Shown here in pieces: positions 63,601 to 64,000 of a DNA stretch of 64,000 nucleotides; the first letter of the stretch is position 1, and each line of letters begins with the position of its first letter. Below the pieces are notes generated by a model. The model was not told where the DNA came from, ran no database searches, and was given only the letters and a program-made list of their open reading frames with translations. The position numbers and the translations under genes are program-made. The stretch comes from Acanthopleura granulata. Lineage: Eukaryota; Mollusca; Polyplacophora; Chitonida; Chitonidae. The stretch lies in contig JABBOT010000080.1 in the NCBI GenBank assembly GCA_016165875.1, forward strand, positions 8,352,172 through 8,416,171. Reading direction: 5' to 3'.

Positions 63601-63781
63601 TTGACATTCTGAGTCCAAATTCTGCTGTGATCTGTTCCACTGCATCCATTACACAAATTTACAATACTGGTCATTCACTGTATTTATAAACTAAATTTAT
63701 GTGGCAATTTCAAACTGAAAAGAATACATTTACTGGGACAAACCTGGTTAACTGTCTCAGGCATGGGAGTTCATAATCAGC
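60692..63781. other. gene-poor right flank
   Basis: AT-rich sequence with no recognised exon, tandem array or SINE. A minus-strand frame at 62252-62518 (88 codons) has no family resemblance. It may be UTR or intron of a gene to the right. Confidence 0.5.
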
Positions 63782-63946
63782 AGAAAGACTCATGTTTGTC
63801 AATGAAAGTCTGAAACTACCATACCCTACCCCTAAGTTACATTAGCAATCACCTGTTCTGAAAAAATCAGCTGCCTTTTGTTTTTCAAATTTGACGCAAA
63901 AAATGTCTGAAATCAGCCCAATGGAGTAAAATTCCTATGCCTAACT
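63782..63946 (+). repeat. unclassified dispersed repeat, copy 2
   Basis: AAGTTACATTAGCAATCACC, TGCCTTTTGTTTTTCAAATT, GTCTGAAATCAGCCCAATGG: the same order and orientation as 38331-38492. No tRNA-like head or terminal repeat is seen. Confidence 0.65.
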
Positions 63947-64000
63947 GTGTGGTGGTTTCAAGCGACTTCGTATAAAACCCACCTGTGGTTATGACGTGAC

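Noticed and set aside
1..64000. CRISPR arrays, prokaryotic operons, integrons or phage genes
   Set aside because: Tandem arrays here lack unique spacers, and all recognisable genes are spliced animal genes.

Overview
This is eukaryotic, intron-rich DNA from an invertebrate animal. Split genes with consistent GT-AG introns (one GC-AG), a GLG1 gene, a LUBAC-type E3 gene and more than 30 copies of one tRNA-headed SINE make a lophotrochozoan (mollusc, brachiopod or relative) the best guess. The species cannot be read from the sequence. I see no operons, CRISPR arrays, rRNA or independent tRNA genes. Most open reading frames are chance or tandem-repeat artefacts, so genes were rebuilt by splice site, phase and family similarity.

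Layout. (1) 350-14483, + strand: the last 13 exons (485 codons) of GLG1 (Golgi apparatus protein 1 / cysteine-rich FGF receptor / E-selectin ligand-1), ending in its transmembrane exon. Its introns hold a degenerate 29-bp array, a 47-bp minisatellite and several MITEs. (2) 14484-21972: no intact gene; SINEs, palindromic repeats and one inverted pseudoexon copied from the next gene. (3) 21973-31100, + strand: nine exons (541 codons, 5' end missing) of a secreted-type mosaic protein. A roughly 205-residue carbohydrate-binding-like domain is joined to a complete S1 serine protease with His, Asp and Ser and chymotrypsin-like pocket residues. (4) 31101-34486: SINE-rich spacer between two convergent genes. 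(5) 34487-58043, - strand: a complete 13-exon, 823-residue HOIL-1 (RBCK1) orthologue in which every exon phase matches. It carries an N-terminal PH-like domain ahead of LTM, UBL, NZF and RING1-IBR-RING2, so it combines the SHARPIN and HOIL-1 architectures in one chain. (6) 58968-60681: a dead Mutator-like element with FLYWCH finger, terminal inverted repeats and an 8-10 bp target duplication. (7) 60690-64000: no recognisable gene.

The three genes are not obviously linked in function: GLG1 is a Golgi/secretory membrane protein, the protease probably acts outside the cell, and HOIL-1 acts in cytosolic linear-ubiquitin signalling. The most interesting items are the HOIL-1/SHARPIN composite, the carbohydrate-binding-like/protease fusion with its decayed inverted exon copy, and a 27-copy minisatellite that grew out of a MITE inside the HOIL-1 gene.
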